From the NCBI GenBank assembly GCA_944322815.1, contig CALUQB010000022.1, positions 1-44,737 on the forward strand: a stretch of 44,737 nt of DNA, in the 5' to 3' direction. Shown here piece after piece: positions 35,452-43,875 of this stretch (the stretch's first letter is position 1; each line of letters begins with the position of its first letter). Below the pieces are notes generated by a model that did not search any database, was not told the origin of the DNA, and was given only the letters and a program-made list of their open reading frames with translations. The position numbers and the translations under genes were made by a program. The stretch comes from an uncultured Bacteroidales bacterium (GTDB lineage: Bacteria; Bacteroidota; Bacteroidia; Bacteroidales; UBA932).

Positions 35452-37509
35452 ATGAAAAGAATTTTTAATTTTATTTTTCTTATTGCGGTTTCCTCATTGC
35501 TGGTTTCAGTATCATCATGCAAAAAGGATGGTCCGGCAGAAACGGAAGGCAACGGTATCAGCAATATCAACAACCCTTGGGAAGGGGACACTGTCAGCAG
35601 CTCGGGAGAGACTGTGACGATAACTTTCGATGCGGCCGCAGCATGGAACGCGGACCTGGAGCTTTCGGACGGGGGCGACTGGGCCGAAATTGCGGCAATG
35701 AACAACAACAGTGCTGCGGGACGCGGCTCTGTCCGGATTTATGTGGACCAGAACAGCAGTGATGAACGTACCATATCCCTGTACGTCACTGTAGACGGGT
35801 ATCCGAGGACATTGCTGTGTGAGCTTGTCCAGGCTGCCGGGGATGCCGTGCTGAACGAATCTCTCAATTCGGCGATGCATGCTTATCTGAAAGAGAACTA
35901 TCTCTGGAAAGAGGAGTATAACCAGCTGGACGCTGAAGGCAAAATAGACCTTTCCGCCCCTTATACGGACTTCCTTTATACGAACCTCACCAAGATGGGG
36001 GATACGAACATCGAGGACGGCGGCATATACAGGGAATATTCCGTGTATGAAGGCGAGAGGTACATCTATTCCTACCTCAATGAAAGCACCTCTGGCGCCG
36101 CCGCTTTCAGCAAGGCTCCTGCTACCAGGGCAATGCAGGCAGGTCTCGGAATCGGTCCTACCAACTCTATCAGATGGGAGGCGACAAGCGATGCTGTAGT
36201 ACTTGTGGTCGGCTATGTTTATCAGGGCTCTCCTGCGGCAACGGCCGGGCTTAAGAAAGGCGACATGATCAATTCGGTCAATGGTACTACCATTACCATG
36301 TCCAATTATGCAAGGTACCAGCAGGAGCTGTATTATACCACTTCAGGCTCCTATACCCTGCGTTTTGTCCGCCAGCAGCCTGAACTGGATGACAACGGGC
36401 AGCCTGTCTATGATGAAAACGGCAATTACAGGATAATGACCACCAGCACGTCTGTCGATATCACCGCAGGCTCATACCAGTACAATCCGGTATTGACAAA
36501 CTCGGTGATCCTGCTCGCTCCGAAAACCGGAGGTGAACCGCACAGGATAGGATATATGGCTCTGGAAAGTTTCGACTTGTCAGCCCAGTCTTCTCTTGAG
36601 TGGTCTTTGAACCAGCTTCTGCAGAACAATATCGAGGATCTCATACTGGATCTCCGTTTCTGCGTGGGCGGGGCCATGGAGCAGTGCCGTTATCTTATGA
36701 CATCAATAGTGGGCTCCGCCAATCTTCAGAAGACTATGGCGAGGCTTGAATTCGCGGATAACGAGTGGGAGACCTGGACATTCGAGCGCAGCGACAATCC
36801 TGACGTGCACAATACCCTCGGGAACGGGCCTGATCTCGGGATAAACAGACTTTATGTCATCTGTTCCGAGAGCACTGCATCTGCTGCCGAGATTGTCATA
36901 AACACATTAAAGGGTATTGACTTCCCTGTATATACATTCGGCAGCCGTACGGAAGGCAAGAATGTCGGCATGACCACATCAGTCATATACAACAACAGCC
37001 AGACAAGATCATTCGAATTCGCTCCGATCACATTCCGCATCTATAACGCAAAGGAAAACAGCGACTATGCGGACGGGATAGAGCCTGATTTCGTGGTGAA
37101 TAACCAGAACACGATCCAGACATCGTCCGATGATATTGATTACATGTTCCCTTATGGTCCGAACGACTGGGAATGGTGGTTCAGGGAATATGCGGTAAGC
37201 TGGGCTGTCAGCTGGATAGTGGACGGAGAGAATCCGGACTGGGTGAACCAGTGGTATGAGGACAACAACAAGGGAACACCACCTGTTGTCACTTCTTCCT
37301 CAGTACGTTATCCTGGACCGCAGCTTTCTTCATCGGCATTTGCCGGTGCGGATACAAGGAGCGGCAGTCAGACCGTGGGTACTGATGTCATTCCGCTCAG
37401 GCGCACATCGGTATCTCCTGTATTCGGCAGGACAGGCACCCTGATATACACTGACAATGTCATTGTCCTTCCGGATGATGACGCGGCTCCTGCAGACGCA
37501 GAGAAATAA
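35452..37509 (+). CDS. S41-family C-terminal-processing-type protease, lipoprotein
   Basis: A 685-residue serine protease anchored by a type II signal ending SVSSC. An N-terminal BACON-like domain (about 45-135: AAWNADLELSDGGDWAEI ... RTISLYVTVDGY) is followed by a PDZ-like domain (PAATAGLKKGDMINSVNGTTI, about 260-285). The S41 domain follows, with the nucleophile Ser477 in ESTASAAEIV and the general-base Lys503 in TEGKNVGM. Seen nearby are RIGYMALESF and LILDLRFCVGGAMEQC. The C-terminal ~60 residues are low-complexity Ser/Thr/Pro-rich. It is the last gene of the SusCD locus and has a terminator after it. It may cut captured proteins or peptides at the surface or mature the locus's own lipoproteins; both are inferred. 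Confidence 0.88.
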   Translation: MKRIFNFIFLIAVSSLLVSVSSCKKDGPAETEGNGISNINNPWEGDTVSSSGETVTITFDAAAAWNADLELSDGGDWAEIAAMNNNSAAGRGSVRIYVDQNSSDERTISLYVTVDGYPRTLLCELVQAAGDAVLNESLNSAMHAYLKENYLWKEEYNQLDAEGKIDLSAPYTDFLYTNLTKMGDTNIEDGGIYREYSVYEGERYIYSYLNESTSGAAAFSKAPATRAMQAGLGIGPTNSIRWEATSDAVVLVVGYVYQGSPAATAGLKKGDMINSVNGTTITMSNYARYQQELYYTTSGSYTLRFVRQQPELDDNGQPVYDENGNYRIMTTSTSVDITAGSYQYNPVLTNSVILLAPKTGGEPHRIGYMALESFDLSAQSSLEWSLNQLLQNNIEDLILDLRFCVGGAMEQCRYLMTSIVGSANLQKTMARLEFADNEWETWTFERSDNPDVHNTLGNGPDLGINRLYVICSESTASAAEIVINTLKGIDFPVYTFGSRTEGKNVGMTTSVIYNNSQTRSFEFAPITFRIYNAKENSDYADGIEPDFVVNNQNTIQTSSDDIDYMFPYGPNDWEWWFREYAVSWAVSWIVDGENPDWVNQWYEDNNKGTPPVVTSSSVRYPGPQLSSSAFAGADTRSGSQTVGTDVIPLRRTSVSPVFGRTGTLIYTDNVIVLPDDDAAPADAEK

Positions 37510-37594
37510 ACACATGTAATGAAAACCGGCGGCTTGCCTGTGAAGGTCGAACAGTTTCCGGTTCATAGTTCTTTATTTAAGATTTGTGTGAAGA

Positions 37595-37626
37595 GGACGG
37601 GTCTGGCTTTTGATCCGTCCTTTTTT
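37595..37626 (+). terminator. Intrinsic terminator after the S41 protease gene
   Basis: GGACGGGTC (37595-37603) pairs with GATCCGTCC (37612-37620) apart from one position, and six T's follow (37621-37626). The rest of the gap to 37972 holds A-rich and T-rich stretches (37722-37790), a minus-strand frame that resembles no protein I recognise, and a palindromic element. Confidence 0.8.
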
Positions 37627-37814
37627 ATTCATACTCCTGATGGAGTCCGGTTCCAAATATTTTCTTTTCACGGTCAATGACATTCCTGATTTCCGGGATT
37701 TTCAGAGCCTGTGCTATCTCAAAAAACAAAAAAACTAAAAAAAAGGAAAAATCTTGTAGCCTTCGGCCAATGTTTTTCTTTTTCTTGCACTCCCTCCAAA
37801 AAAATACCCTCATC

Positions 37815-37914
37815 TTGTCATCCCGACCGGAGGTCCTGTGGACCGGAGTGGAGGGATCTGCTTTTCTGAAAGCGATACCTGTTGCAGATGTCCCGACTTC
37901 GCTCGACATGACAC
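37815..37914. repeat. Imperfect ~100-bp palindromic element (MITE-like)
   Basis: TTGTCATCCCGAC at the left and CGACATGACAC at the right are imperfect inverted ends. GGGATCTGC (37854-37862) faces GCAGATGTCCC, and the inner hairpin GGTCC-TGT-GGACC lies at 37832-37844. This 'GTCATCCCGA...GGGATCTGC' type of sequence is familiar from dispersed intergenic repeats in Bacteroidota genomes, by recollection. It sits 58 bases before the Rpn-family gene. Confidence 0.6.
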
Positions 37915-37972
37915 TCGGCGGTCGCTTTGCGGATATGAATATGAAAATCAAACCATCTAAATTCTATTTTTT

Positions 37973-38644
37973 ATGGCCAAAAGTGCAGTGGAAAGCAGAG
38001 CAGCTGAAAGCAGGAAGGCGGTAGTGCAGAGGTATGTCGATATCCTGACCGATGCGGGATTGAAGGCGGTGTTCGGTGACCAGAGGAACAAGGACGTGCT
38101 CATTGACCTGCTGAATGTCATCCTCCCGCCTCACAGGATGGTGGCCGACATATCGTATGAGACTACGGAGATTCCCGGGTTCACTCTGTTCAACAAGAGC
38201 GTCAGGTTCGACCTGCGGTGCCGCGGCGAGGACGGACGCCAGTTCATCGTCGAACTCCAGTGCTACCATCAGGCCAATTTCTTCCGCAGGTGTGTCCTCT
38301 ATGCTTCCAAGGCTTACGACATGGGCTCGCAGAGAGGTGACGGGCAGGTGTACGACATCCCTCCGGTGTATTTCATCGGACTACTCGACAAGGACCTCCA
38401 GGACATGCAGCGGTATTCCCCGGAAGACGGCATCATTTCCGAATATACTTTCCGGGAAAAAACGACGATGAAGGTTCCGGATGAGACTATTTTTACTATC
38501 TTCGTAGAACTGAACCGCTTCACGAAGACGAAGGAGGAGTGTTGCATTATGCATAAAAGTAGTGAATTCACTAGTCACGAAGTGACCGAGCCGGAGGCTC
38601 GAAACACCCCTAATAGGGGTCGCAGGCATGCCTGCGGGGGTTAA
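37973..38644 (+). pseudogene. Rpn-family PD-(D/E)XK nuclease/transposase-like gene, N-terminal part
   Basis: The first ~190 codons encode a good Rpn/PDDEXK_2-type protein: QRYVDILTDAGLKAVFGDQRNKDVLIDLLN, then the nuclease core FDLRCRGEDGRQFIVELQ (D...ExQ) and FRRCVLYASKAYDMGSQ. After the conserved VELNRFTKTKEEC (38507-38542) homology ends; the frame runs into a palindromic insertion and stops at 38644. The rest of the gene continues in other frames at 38700 and 39019. Rpn proteins have been linked to recombination and to defence in other bacteria; this copy is disrupted and probably inactive unless the N-terminal piece works alone. Confidence 0.85.
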
Positions 38645-38699
38645 GATGGGGCAGTCTTTCGAAGAAAGACGTTTGTGGGTGCCGTCTTGGCACCCACCC
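38543..38699. repeat. Mosaic of short palindromes inserted in the Rpn gene, first block
   Basis: Eight palindromes or hairpins lie nearly end to end: TGCATTATGCA (38543); AGTGAATTCACT (38561-38572); GTCAC-GAA-GTGAC (38574-38586); CGAGCC-GGA-GGCTCG (38587-38601); ACCCC-TAATA-GGGGT (38606-38620); GCAGGCATGCCTGC (38622-38635); GTCTTTC-GAA-GAAAGAC (38654-38670); and a 9-bp stem GTGGGTGCC/GGCACCCAC (38675-38697). It separates the Rpn segments KTKEEC and LDRLPEEL, which would be joined by a short stretch in an intact protein. Exact borders cannot be fixed without an intact relative. Confidence 0.8.
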
Positions 38700-38792
38700 T
38701 TAGACAGGCTTCCCGAGGAACTGAGGACAGAGGCTTTCGAACGTCTGTTCCAGGCGTGCGAGATCGCGCGGTTCGAACCGGAAGTAAACTTG
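38700..38792 (+). pseudogene. Rpn-family gene, middle fragment
   Basis: Frame 0 encodes LDRLPEELRTEAFERLFQACEIARFEPEVNL, a segment conserved in Rpn-family proteins between the nuclease core and the coiled C-terminus. It is flanked by palindromic blocks on both sides, and its frame differs from both other fragments. Confidence 0.75.
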
Positions 38793-39004
38793 GATAATGT
38801 GAGTTCGATGAAATGAACGAAGTGAGTTTCAGAGAACTACCTCTATAGAGGATTCGTAAAACGAATCCGGCAGTAAGTTCTCCCCTCGATAGGGGAGAAT
38901 TTAAGAGGGGTGACACGTAGGATAAAAAGAGATTTCGAAGAAATCGTAACGTCAGTCCGACGAAATCTCTGGTAAGAGTAGAATACATCGTCGGACTGAC
39001 GTTA
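38793..39004. repeat. Mosaic of short palindromes inserted in the Rpn gene, second block
   Basis: Contains CCTCTATAGAGG (38840-38851), GGATTCGT-AAA-ACGAATCC (38850-38868), TTCTCCCCT-CGAT-AGGGGAGAA (38878-38899) and GATTTC-GAA-GAAATC (38931-38945). A 17-bp perfect inverted repeat follows (38947-38963 with 38988-39004). GAGATTTCG (38929-38937) can alternatively pair with CGAAATCTC (38961-38969). It separates FEPEVNL from the downstream NEKEMITERDYYN segment. The AACGTCAGT module recurs at the right end of the window. Confidence 0.8.
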
Positions 39005-39018
39005 TAAACGAGAAAGAG

Positions 39019-39243
39019 ATGATCACGGAACGGGACTACTACAACATGCTCAACACCGCGAAGGCTGACGGTCTGGCCGCAGGGTTAGCCGAAGGTGAAG
39101 CAAAAGGGTTGGCCGAAGGTAGAGCTGAAGGTATAGCCGAAGGTATTTCCAGAGTGGCGAAGAAGATGCTGGAATCAGGAATGTCTGCTGAGATGATAGC
39201 ATCTATGACCGGTCTGACAAAAGCGCAAATTGCAGCATTGTAA
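39019..39243 (+). pseudogene. Rpn-family gene, C-terminal fragment
   Basis: A third frame encodes MITERDYYNMLNTAKADGLAAGLAEG followed by Glu-Gly-Ala repeats (EAKGLAEGRAEGIAEGI) and a closing helical segment, KMLESGMSAEMIASMTGLTKAQIAAL. This is the typical tail of Rpn-family proteins. It has an ATG and could in principle be translated alone as a 74-residue peptide, but no promoter is seen. Confidence 0.75.
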
Positions 39244-39341
39244 AATAGCTTCAGTCTGCATGCTTCTTTCAACATGGCATTTTTATGTTTTAATCAGATC
39301 AGATGTTCTCTCCTGATGAGTGTTCTGTCGTATAAAAAGTT

Positions 39342-39349
39342 TATCTTTG
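39342..39349 (+). promoter_or_regulatory. -7 element of lolD
   Basis: TATCTTTG matches TAnnTTTG and lies 34 bases before the ATG at 39383. It shows that the frame upstream of 39383 is not coding. The -33 region (TTCTG near 39321) is weak. Confidence 0.6.
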
Positions 39350-39382
39350 CCGACAAATCCGTTTAAAATCAGGAGGAAGGAA

Positions 39383-40060
39383 ATGCAGAATATCATCGAA
39401 GCCGCTGGTCTGGAGAAATCATTCGGAAAACTTAAAGTCCTGAAAGGAATCGGGCTGACCGTATCAAGGTCCGAAGTCCTGTCCATCATGGGCGCATCAG
39501 GAGCAGGAAAATCGACCCTCCTTCAGATTCTGGGTACCCTCTCCACCCCTGATGTAGGCTCCCTGGTCATAGACGGGATAAATGTCCTCAGACTGAACAG
39601 CCGGCTGCTGTCAGCCTTCCGCAACACTAAAATCGGCTTTGTCTTCCAGTTCCATCACTTGCTTCCTGAGTTCACGGCCATTGAAAATACCATGATTCCT
39701 GCCCTCATAGCCGGCAGATCGACGAAGGATGCCAGATCGGAAGCCGAATCCCTCCTCATGGAACTCGGTCTTGCTGAACGTGCGGGCCACAAGCCGTCTG
39801 AACTCTCCGGAGGCGAGCAGCAGAGGGTCGCCATAGCCAGGGCCCTGGTCAACCATCCCGCCGTGATATTCGCGGATGAACCTTCAGGAAATCTGGACAG
39901 CGTCACCAAACAGGAACTGCACAGCCTTTTTTTCAAGCTCCGCGACACTCACGGACAGACCTTCGTCATCGTCACACATGATCCGGAACTTGCATCCCTG
40001 TGCGACCGCAGCCTGTTCATGCGTGACGGACAGTTCATAGATGAACCACTGTCATTATAA
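39383..40060 (+). CDS. lolD: ABC transporter ATPase, LolD type
   Basis: Predicted to power release of lipoproteins from the inner membrane together with LolC/E-type permeases, which are not in this window. The 225-residue ATPase shows Walker [10 protein letters not shown], the Q loop [13 protein letters not shown], the signature [15 protein letters not shown], Walker [13 protein letters not shown] and the H-loop VIVTHD. ATG 39383 is chosen because an AGGA sequence precedes it and the -7 element lies upstream; the frame extends back to 39320 without homology. The MacB/LolD subgroup is hard to split by sequence, so a different export substrate remains possible. trmN6 follows after 8 bases. Confidence 0.87.
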   Translation: MQNIIEAAGLEKSFGKLKVLKGIGLTVSRSEVLSIMGASGAGKSTLLQILGTLSTPDVGSLVIDGINVLRLNSRLLSAFRNTKIGFVFQFHHLLPEFTAIENTMIPALIAGRSTKDARSEAESLLMELGLAERAGHKPSELSGGEQQRVAIARALVNHPAVIFADEPSGNLDSVTKQELHSLFFKLRDTHGQTFVIVTHDPELASLCDRSLFMRDGQFIDEPLSL

Positions 40061-40068
40061 GCGATGTT

Positions 40069-40839
40069 ATGGGAATCTTCCGCTTCCGGCATTTTTCGGT
40101 CGAGAATGTCGAATCTGCCATGAAAGTCAATACCGACGGGGTTCTTCTCGGTGCGCTCATGACAGTGCGTCCGTCGGACAGGACATCTCTGGACATCGGT
40201 ACTGGTACCGGTACGATAGCTCTCATGGCAGCGCAGCGGCTTTCCGGACTGAACGGACGGATTCAGGACGTGCCGGACATGTCACCGGATTCCGATGCAG
40301 GTACGGCGAGGATAGTTGCCATAGACATAGACGAGGCATCGGCACTTGAGGCCGGGCGGAATTTCGCTGCGTCCCCATGGCCGGGAATGCTCGAAGCCGT
40401 GCATTCGTCTCTGGCTGACTTCAGAACATCCGGAGCGTATACATGTTTCGATCACATTTTTTCGAATCCGCCATATTATGACCTCTCTTTGGGTGCGCCG
40501 GATCTCCGGCGCAATGCTGCCAGGCACACGGAATCTTTGTCATACCGGGACCTTATAGCCTGCGCTGCCGATATAATGGCTGACGACGGTATACTTTCAG
40601 TCATTTTGCCTGCGGATTCGGAACTCTGGCTCATGAGGCATGCACGCATGTCCGGCCTGTATCCTTTCCGCATTGTACGCATACGTACCACCGAAAGGAA
40701 AAAGCCATCACGTATCGTTGTCGAATTTTATCGCAAAAGACAGGATACGCCTGCGGACAGCCTCCTGACGATCCACGACGGGCCGTCCTATACTCAGGAG
40801 TATATGGATCTGACACGAGATTTCTACGAAAAATTCTAA
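40069..40839 (+). CDS. trmN6: tRNA1(Val) (adenine(37)-N6)-methyltransferase
   Basis: Methylates A37 of tRNA-Val using S-adenosylmethionine. The 256-residue protein opens with the typical FRFRHFSVENVESAMKVNTDGVLLGA. The SAM motif is LDIGTGTGTIALMAAQRL, and the catalytic N6-adenine motif is NPPY in DHIFSNPPYYDLSL. Near the C-terminus are RIRTTERKKPSRIVVEF and YTQEYMDLTRDFY, also standard. It lies 8 bases after lolD and is probably co-transcribed with it; lepA then has its own promoter. Confidence 0.92.
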   Translation: MGIFRFRHFSVENVESAMKVNTDGVLLGALMTVRPSDRTSLDIGTGTGTIALMAAQRLSGLNGRIQDVPDMSPDSDAGTARIVAIDIDEASALEAGRNFAASPWPGMLEAVHSSLADFRTSGAYTCFDHIFSNPPYYDLSLGAPDLRRNAARHTESLSYRDLIACAADIMADDGILSVILPADSELWLMRHARMSGLYPFRIVRIRTTERKKPSRIVVEFYRKRQDTPADSLLTIHDGPSYTQEYMDLTRDFYEKF

Positions 40840-40890
40840 CAGCTGTTTCATAAGGCGTATTCTTTGAGCGGCATGTTTAGTAAATCTTGC

Positions 40891-40898
40891 TATCTTTG
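40891..40898 (+). promoter_or_regulatory. -7 element of lepA
   Basis: TATCTTTG matches TAnnTTTG, 19 bases before ATG 40918. The nearest upstream TTTG ends 24 bases away, longer than optimal. It lies inside the frame that could start at 40864, so that longer start is unlikely. Confidence 0.6.
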
Positions 40899-40917
40899 CG
40901 GATTACAAGGATTGTTT

Positions 40918-42705
40918 ATGAAGAATATAAGGAATTTCTGCATTATTGCTCATATTGACCATGGCAAAAGCACTCTTGCCGACAGGATGATCGAGATCAC
41001 GAAGACACTGGCCGCGAGGGATATGGAGGCACAGGTCCTGGATTCCATGGACTTGGAGAAGGAGAAGGGTATCACGATCAAGAGCCATGCTATCCAGATG
41101 GACTATGTACATGACGGGGAAAAATACACCTTGAATCTCATCGATACCCCGGGGCATGTCGACTTCTCGTACGAAGTTTCACGTGCAATAGCTTCCTGTG
41201 AAGGAGCGCTTCTGGTCGTGGATGCTACTCAGGGCATCCAGGCTCAGACTATATCGAACTTGTATCTCGCCATCGAACATGATCTGGAGATCATACCAGT
41301 CCTGAACAAGATCGATGTAGACTCGGCTATGGTGGACGTGGTGACGGATCAGGTGGTGGATCTCCTCGGATGCAAGCCCGAAGATGTATTGTGCGCATCG
41401 GGAAAGACAGGTCAGGGAGTCCCGGAGATACTGGATGCCATAGTGGAGCGGATTCCTGCCCCGACAGGTGATCCGGATGCACCGCTCCAGGCACTGATTT
41501 TCGATTCCGTCTTCAATTCGTTCAGAGGTATCATCGCCTATTTCAAGGTCGTGAACGGTTCCATAAAGTCCGGAGACAAAGTAAAATTCTTCAATACGGG
41601 AAAAGTCTATGACGCCGATGAGGTCGGTGTGCTCAAGATGAAACTCGATCCCCGTCCTGAAATCCCGTGTGGGAGTGTAGGCTATATCATTTCAGGAATC
41701 AAAACAGCTTCGGAGGTGAAGGTCGGAGATACCATCACCCATGTGGAAAATCCGTGCCTTGAGGCCATTGCCGGTTTCGAAGAGGTGAAGCCGATGCTTT
41801 TTGCCGGTGTATATCCTGTAGAGACTGACCAGTACGAAGAGCTGAGGTCGTCTCTGGAGAAACTGCAGCTGAATGATGCGTCACTGGTGTTCGAACCGGA
41901 ATCATCACTGGCTCTGGGCTTCGGTTTCCGGTGCGGCTTTCTCGGTCTTCTGCACTTGGAAATCATCCAGGAGAGGCTGTACCGTGAATTCAATATGGAC
42001 GTAGTCACCACCGTACCTAACGTTTCCTACAAGGTATATACGACGCAGGGAGAAGTGATGGACGTGCATAATCCGTCAGGACTTCCGGCCCCTACTCTTA
42101 TATCGAAGATCGAAGAACCGTACATACGGGCGCAGGTCATTTCGAAGTCGGAGTTCTACGGTCCTATCATGAAACTGTGTCTGGACAAGAGAGGGACTCT
42201 CATAAATCAGCATTACATCACTTCCGACAGACTTGAACTGACATACGAGATGCCTCTTTCTGAAATTGTCTTCGATTTTTACGACAAACTGAAATCCATA
42301 TCGAAAGGCTATGCATCCTTCGACTACCATCTCATAGGCTTCAAGGAAGCCAGACTGGTCAAACTGGATATCCTCCTGAACGGGGATCCTGCGGACGCAC
42401 TTTCGAGTCTCATACATGCGGATCATGCCTATGATTTCGGAAGAAAGATCTGTGAGAAACTGAAAGAACTGATCCCCCGCCAGCAGTTCGATGTGGCCAT
42501 CCAGGCTGCCATCGGAGCCAAGATCATCGCCCGCGAGACTGTAAAGGCCGTGAGGAAGGATGTCACCGCCAAGTGTTACGGAGGTGATATCTCCAGGAAG
42601 CGCAAGTTGCTTGAAAAGCAGAAGCAGGGAAAGAAACGCATGCGTCAGATAGGCACGGTGGAAGTCCCGCAGAGCGCTTTCATGGCAGTTTTGAAACTTG
42701 ACTGA
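40918..42705 (+). CDS. lepA: Elongation factor 4 (LepA) GTPase
   Basis: A ribosome-binding translational GTPase, implicated in back-translocation or in initiation and ribosome assembly under stress. From ATG 40918 the product is 595 residues, the normal LepA length; the upstream ATG at 40864 would add 18 residues that overlap the promoter. G motifs are [18 protein letters not shown] and LNKIDV. The beta-barrel, EF-G-like and LepA-specific C-terminal domains are all represented; the C-terminal part has [23 protein letters not shown] and [26 protein letters not shown] strong terminator follows. Confidence 0.97.
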   Translation: MKNIRNFCIIAHIDHGKSTLADRMIEITKTLAARDMEAQVLDSMDLEKEKGITIKSHAIQMDYVHDGEKYTLNLIDTPGHVDFSYEVSRAIASCEGALLVVDATQGIQAQTISNLYLAIEHDLEIIPVLNKIDVDSAMVDVVTDQVVDLLGCKPEDVLCASGKTGQGVPEILDAIVERIPAPTGDPDAPLQALIFDSVFNSFRGIIAYFKVVNGSIKSGDKVKFFNTGKVYDADEVGVLKMKLDPRPEIPCGSVGYIISGIKTASEVKVGDTITHVENPCLEAIAGFEEVKPMLFAGVYPVETDQYEELRSSLEKLQLNDASLVFEPESSLALGFGFRCGFLGLLHLEIIQERLYREFNMDVVTTVPNVSYKVYTTQGEVMDVHNPSGLPAPTLISKIEEPYIRAQVISKSEFYGPIMKLCLDKRGTLINQHYITSDRLELTYEMPLSEIVFDFYDKLKSISKGYASFDYHLIGFKEARLVKLDILLNGDPADALSSLIHADHAYDFGRKICEKLKELIPRQQFDVAIQAAIGAKIIARETVKAVRKDVTAKCYGGDISRKRKLLEKQKQGKKRMRQIGTVEVPQSAFMAVLKLD

Positions 42706-42748
42706 GCCGGTGCAGTAGCTTGACGTCGGATTCCGGCCCGTAGTAAAC

Positions 42749-42779
42749 AAAACGGGTTGTCCTCGCGACAACCCGTTTT
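42749..42779 (+). terminator. Intrinsic terminator of lepA
   Basis: AAAACGGGTTGTC (42749-42761) and GACAACCCGTTTT (42767-42779) form a perfect 13-bp stem with a 5-base loop. The T's of the stem act as the tail, and the A/T symmetry would allow it to work in both directions. Confidence 0.8.
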
Positions 42780-42889
42780 AATTCTGTGGAAAACGGGATA
42801 TATTGCACACTTTCCCGTTCCTTACATCTCCACAGAAAGAGACGAATAAGATTCTTAACCGGAAATAAAGATCGCGTCTTTCCATGTCT

Positions 42890-42949
42890 TGCGGGTTGTT
42901 TGCGGTGTTGTTTTATATGTTGTTTTACACGTTGTATGTTGTTGGAACC
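42890..42949 (+). other. GTTGT-rich leader before menA
   Basis: A T/G-rich stretch contains several TTGT/GTTGT repeats ahead of ATG 42950. The frame is open back to 42884 but the residues it would add (MSCGLFAVLFYMLFYTLYVV...) are not seen at the N-terminus of MenA. It may be an upstream part of the promoter or leader. Confidence 0.4.
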
Positions 42950-43864
42950 ATGAAAAAATTAAAACCATACATTACTGCCATGCGACTGAGAACTCTTCCC
43001 CAGTCACTTGCCGGAGTCGCTCTAGGACTCCTTCTCGCTACTGCGGATTACGTGGTGAATCCGTGGACCGCATTCTTTACTTTGCTGACGGCGGTCTTTC
43101 TCCAGATATTGTCCAATACATCGAACGAACTTGGGGATTTCCTGAAAGGAACTGACCGGAAAGATGATCGGAAAGGTCCGGCCTATACTCTTACCCAGGG
43201 TCTCATATCTGAAAAAGGATACAGGACGATGGTCTGGACATATGCCGCACTTTCTGCAGCCAGCGGTCTGACCATGGTATGGTTTTCTTTCGGGACCTTC
43301 TTCAGTTATGGAGCTATCATTACCCTCTTTATGGGGCTGATGGCCATATCGGCAGCCATGAGATATACGCTCGGGAAGAATCCATACGGCTACAGAGGTT
43401 ACGGAGACCTGAATGTCTTCATTTATTTCGGCATAGTATCAGTTCTCGGCTCATATTTCGTGGCCGCGCATGAGATTCCGAACTGGTATCTGCTCCTTCC
43501 TGCCGTTTCTGTCGGTTGCCTGAGCACTGCAGTTCTTAATGTGAACAACATCCGTGATATCGAAAGCGACAGACTGACCAGACGGACCATACCTGTCCGT
43601 TTCGGTGAGAAGAAGGCTAAGGTCTATCATGTCTTTCTGGTCACTGCAGGATGGGCGGCCATGATCGGCTATACCATGGCCCGGGCTTTTGACTGGTGGC
43701 ACTACCTGTTCGTCTTCACATTGCCCCTTTTCATCGTGCATCTGGTGAAGGTATGGCATCTGAGCGGAAAAGCTCTTGACCCACAGCTTCCAATGCTGGT
43801 GATCAGTACATTCCTTTTCTCGCTTCTGACCGGTATCGGTTTCGTGGTCTTCCTGTTCCAGTAG
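42950..43864 (+). CDS. menA: 1,4-dihydroxy-2-naphthoate polyprenyltransferase
   Basis: Attaches the prenyl tail to 1,4-dihydroxy-2-naphthoate in the inner membrane, giving demethylmenaquinone. From ATG 42950 the protein has 304 residues, as expected, with about eight or nine helices. The two Asp-rich, Mg/diphosphate-binding regions are NTSNELGDFLKGTDRKDDRKGP and NVNNIRDIESDRLTRRTIPVRFG. MRLRTLPQSLAGVALG near the start is typical. An extra 22 residues would come from ATG 42884 and add another hydrophobic stretch; I consider that unlikely. The next enzyme of the pathway, menG, lies convergently, 11 bases beyond the stop. Confidence 0.92.
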   Translation: MKKLKPYITAMRLRTLPQSLAGVALGLLLATADYVVNPWTAFFTLLTAVFLQILSNTSNELGDFLKGTDRKDDRKGPAYTLTQGLISEKGYRTMVWTYAALSAASGLTMVWFSFGTFFSYGAIITLFMGLMAISAAMRYTLGKNPYGYRGYGDLNVFIYFGIVSVLGSYFVAAHEIPNWYLLLPAVSVGCLSTAVLNVNNIRDIESDRLTRRTIPVRFGEKKAKVYHVFLVTAGWAAMIGYTMARAFDWWHYLFVFTLPLFIVHLVKVWHLSGKALDPQLPMLVISTFLFSLLTGIGFVVFLFQ

Positions 43865-43875
43865 TCCGACGGATG

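Noticed and set aside
37625-37951. Minus-strand ORF of 108 residues
   Set aside because: It overlaps a palindromic repeat and A/T runs, shows low-complexity Phe/Lys content and no recognisable domain. Its tail (ALKIPEIRNVIDREKKIFGT) looks mildly protein-like and could be a gene remnant, but this is not enough to call a gene.
39019-39243. Independent small protein gene with Glu-Gly repeats
   Set aside because: It matches the usual C-terminal tail of Rpn-family proteins and follows the other fragments in order, so it is better read as part of a broken gene.
40864-40917. Upstream start of lepA
   Set aside because: The TATCTTTG -7 element lies inside, and LepA proteins normally begin at [18 protein letters not shown].
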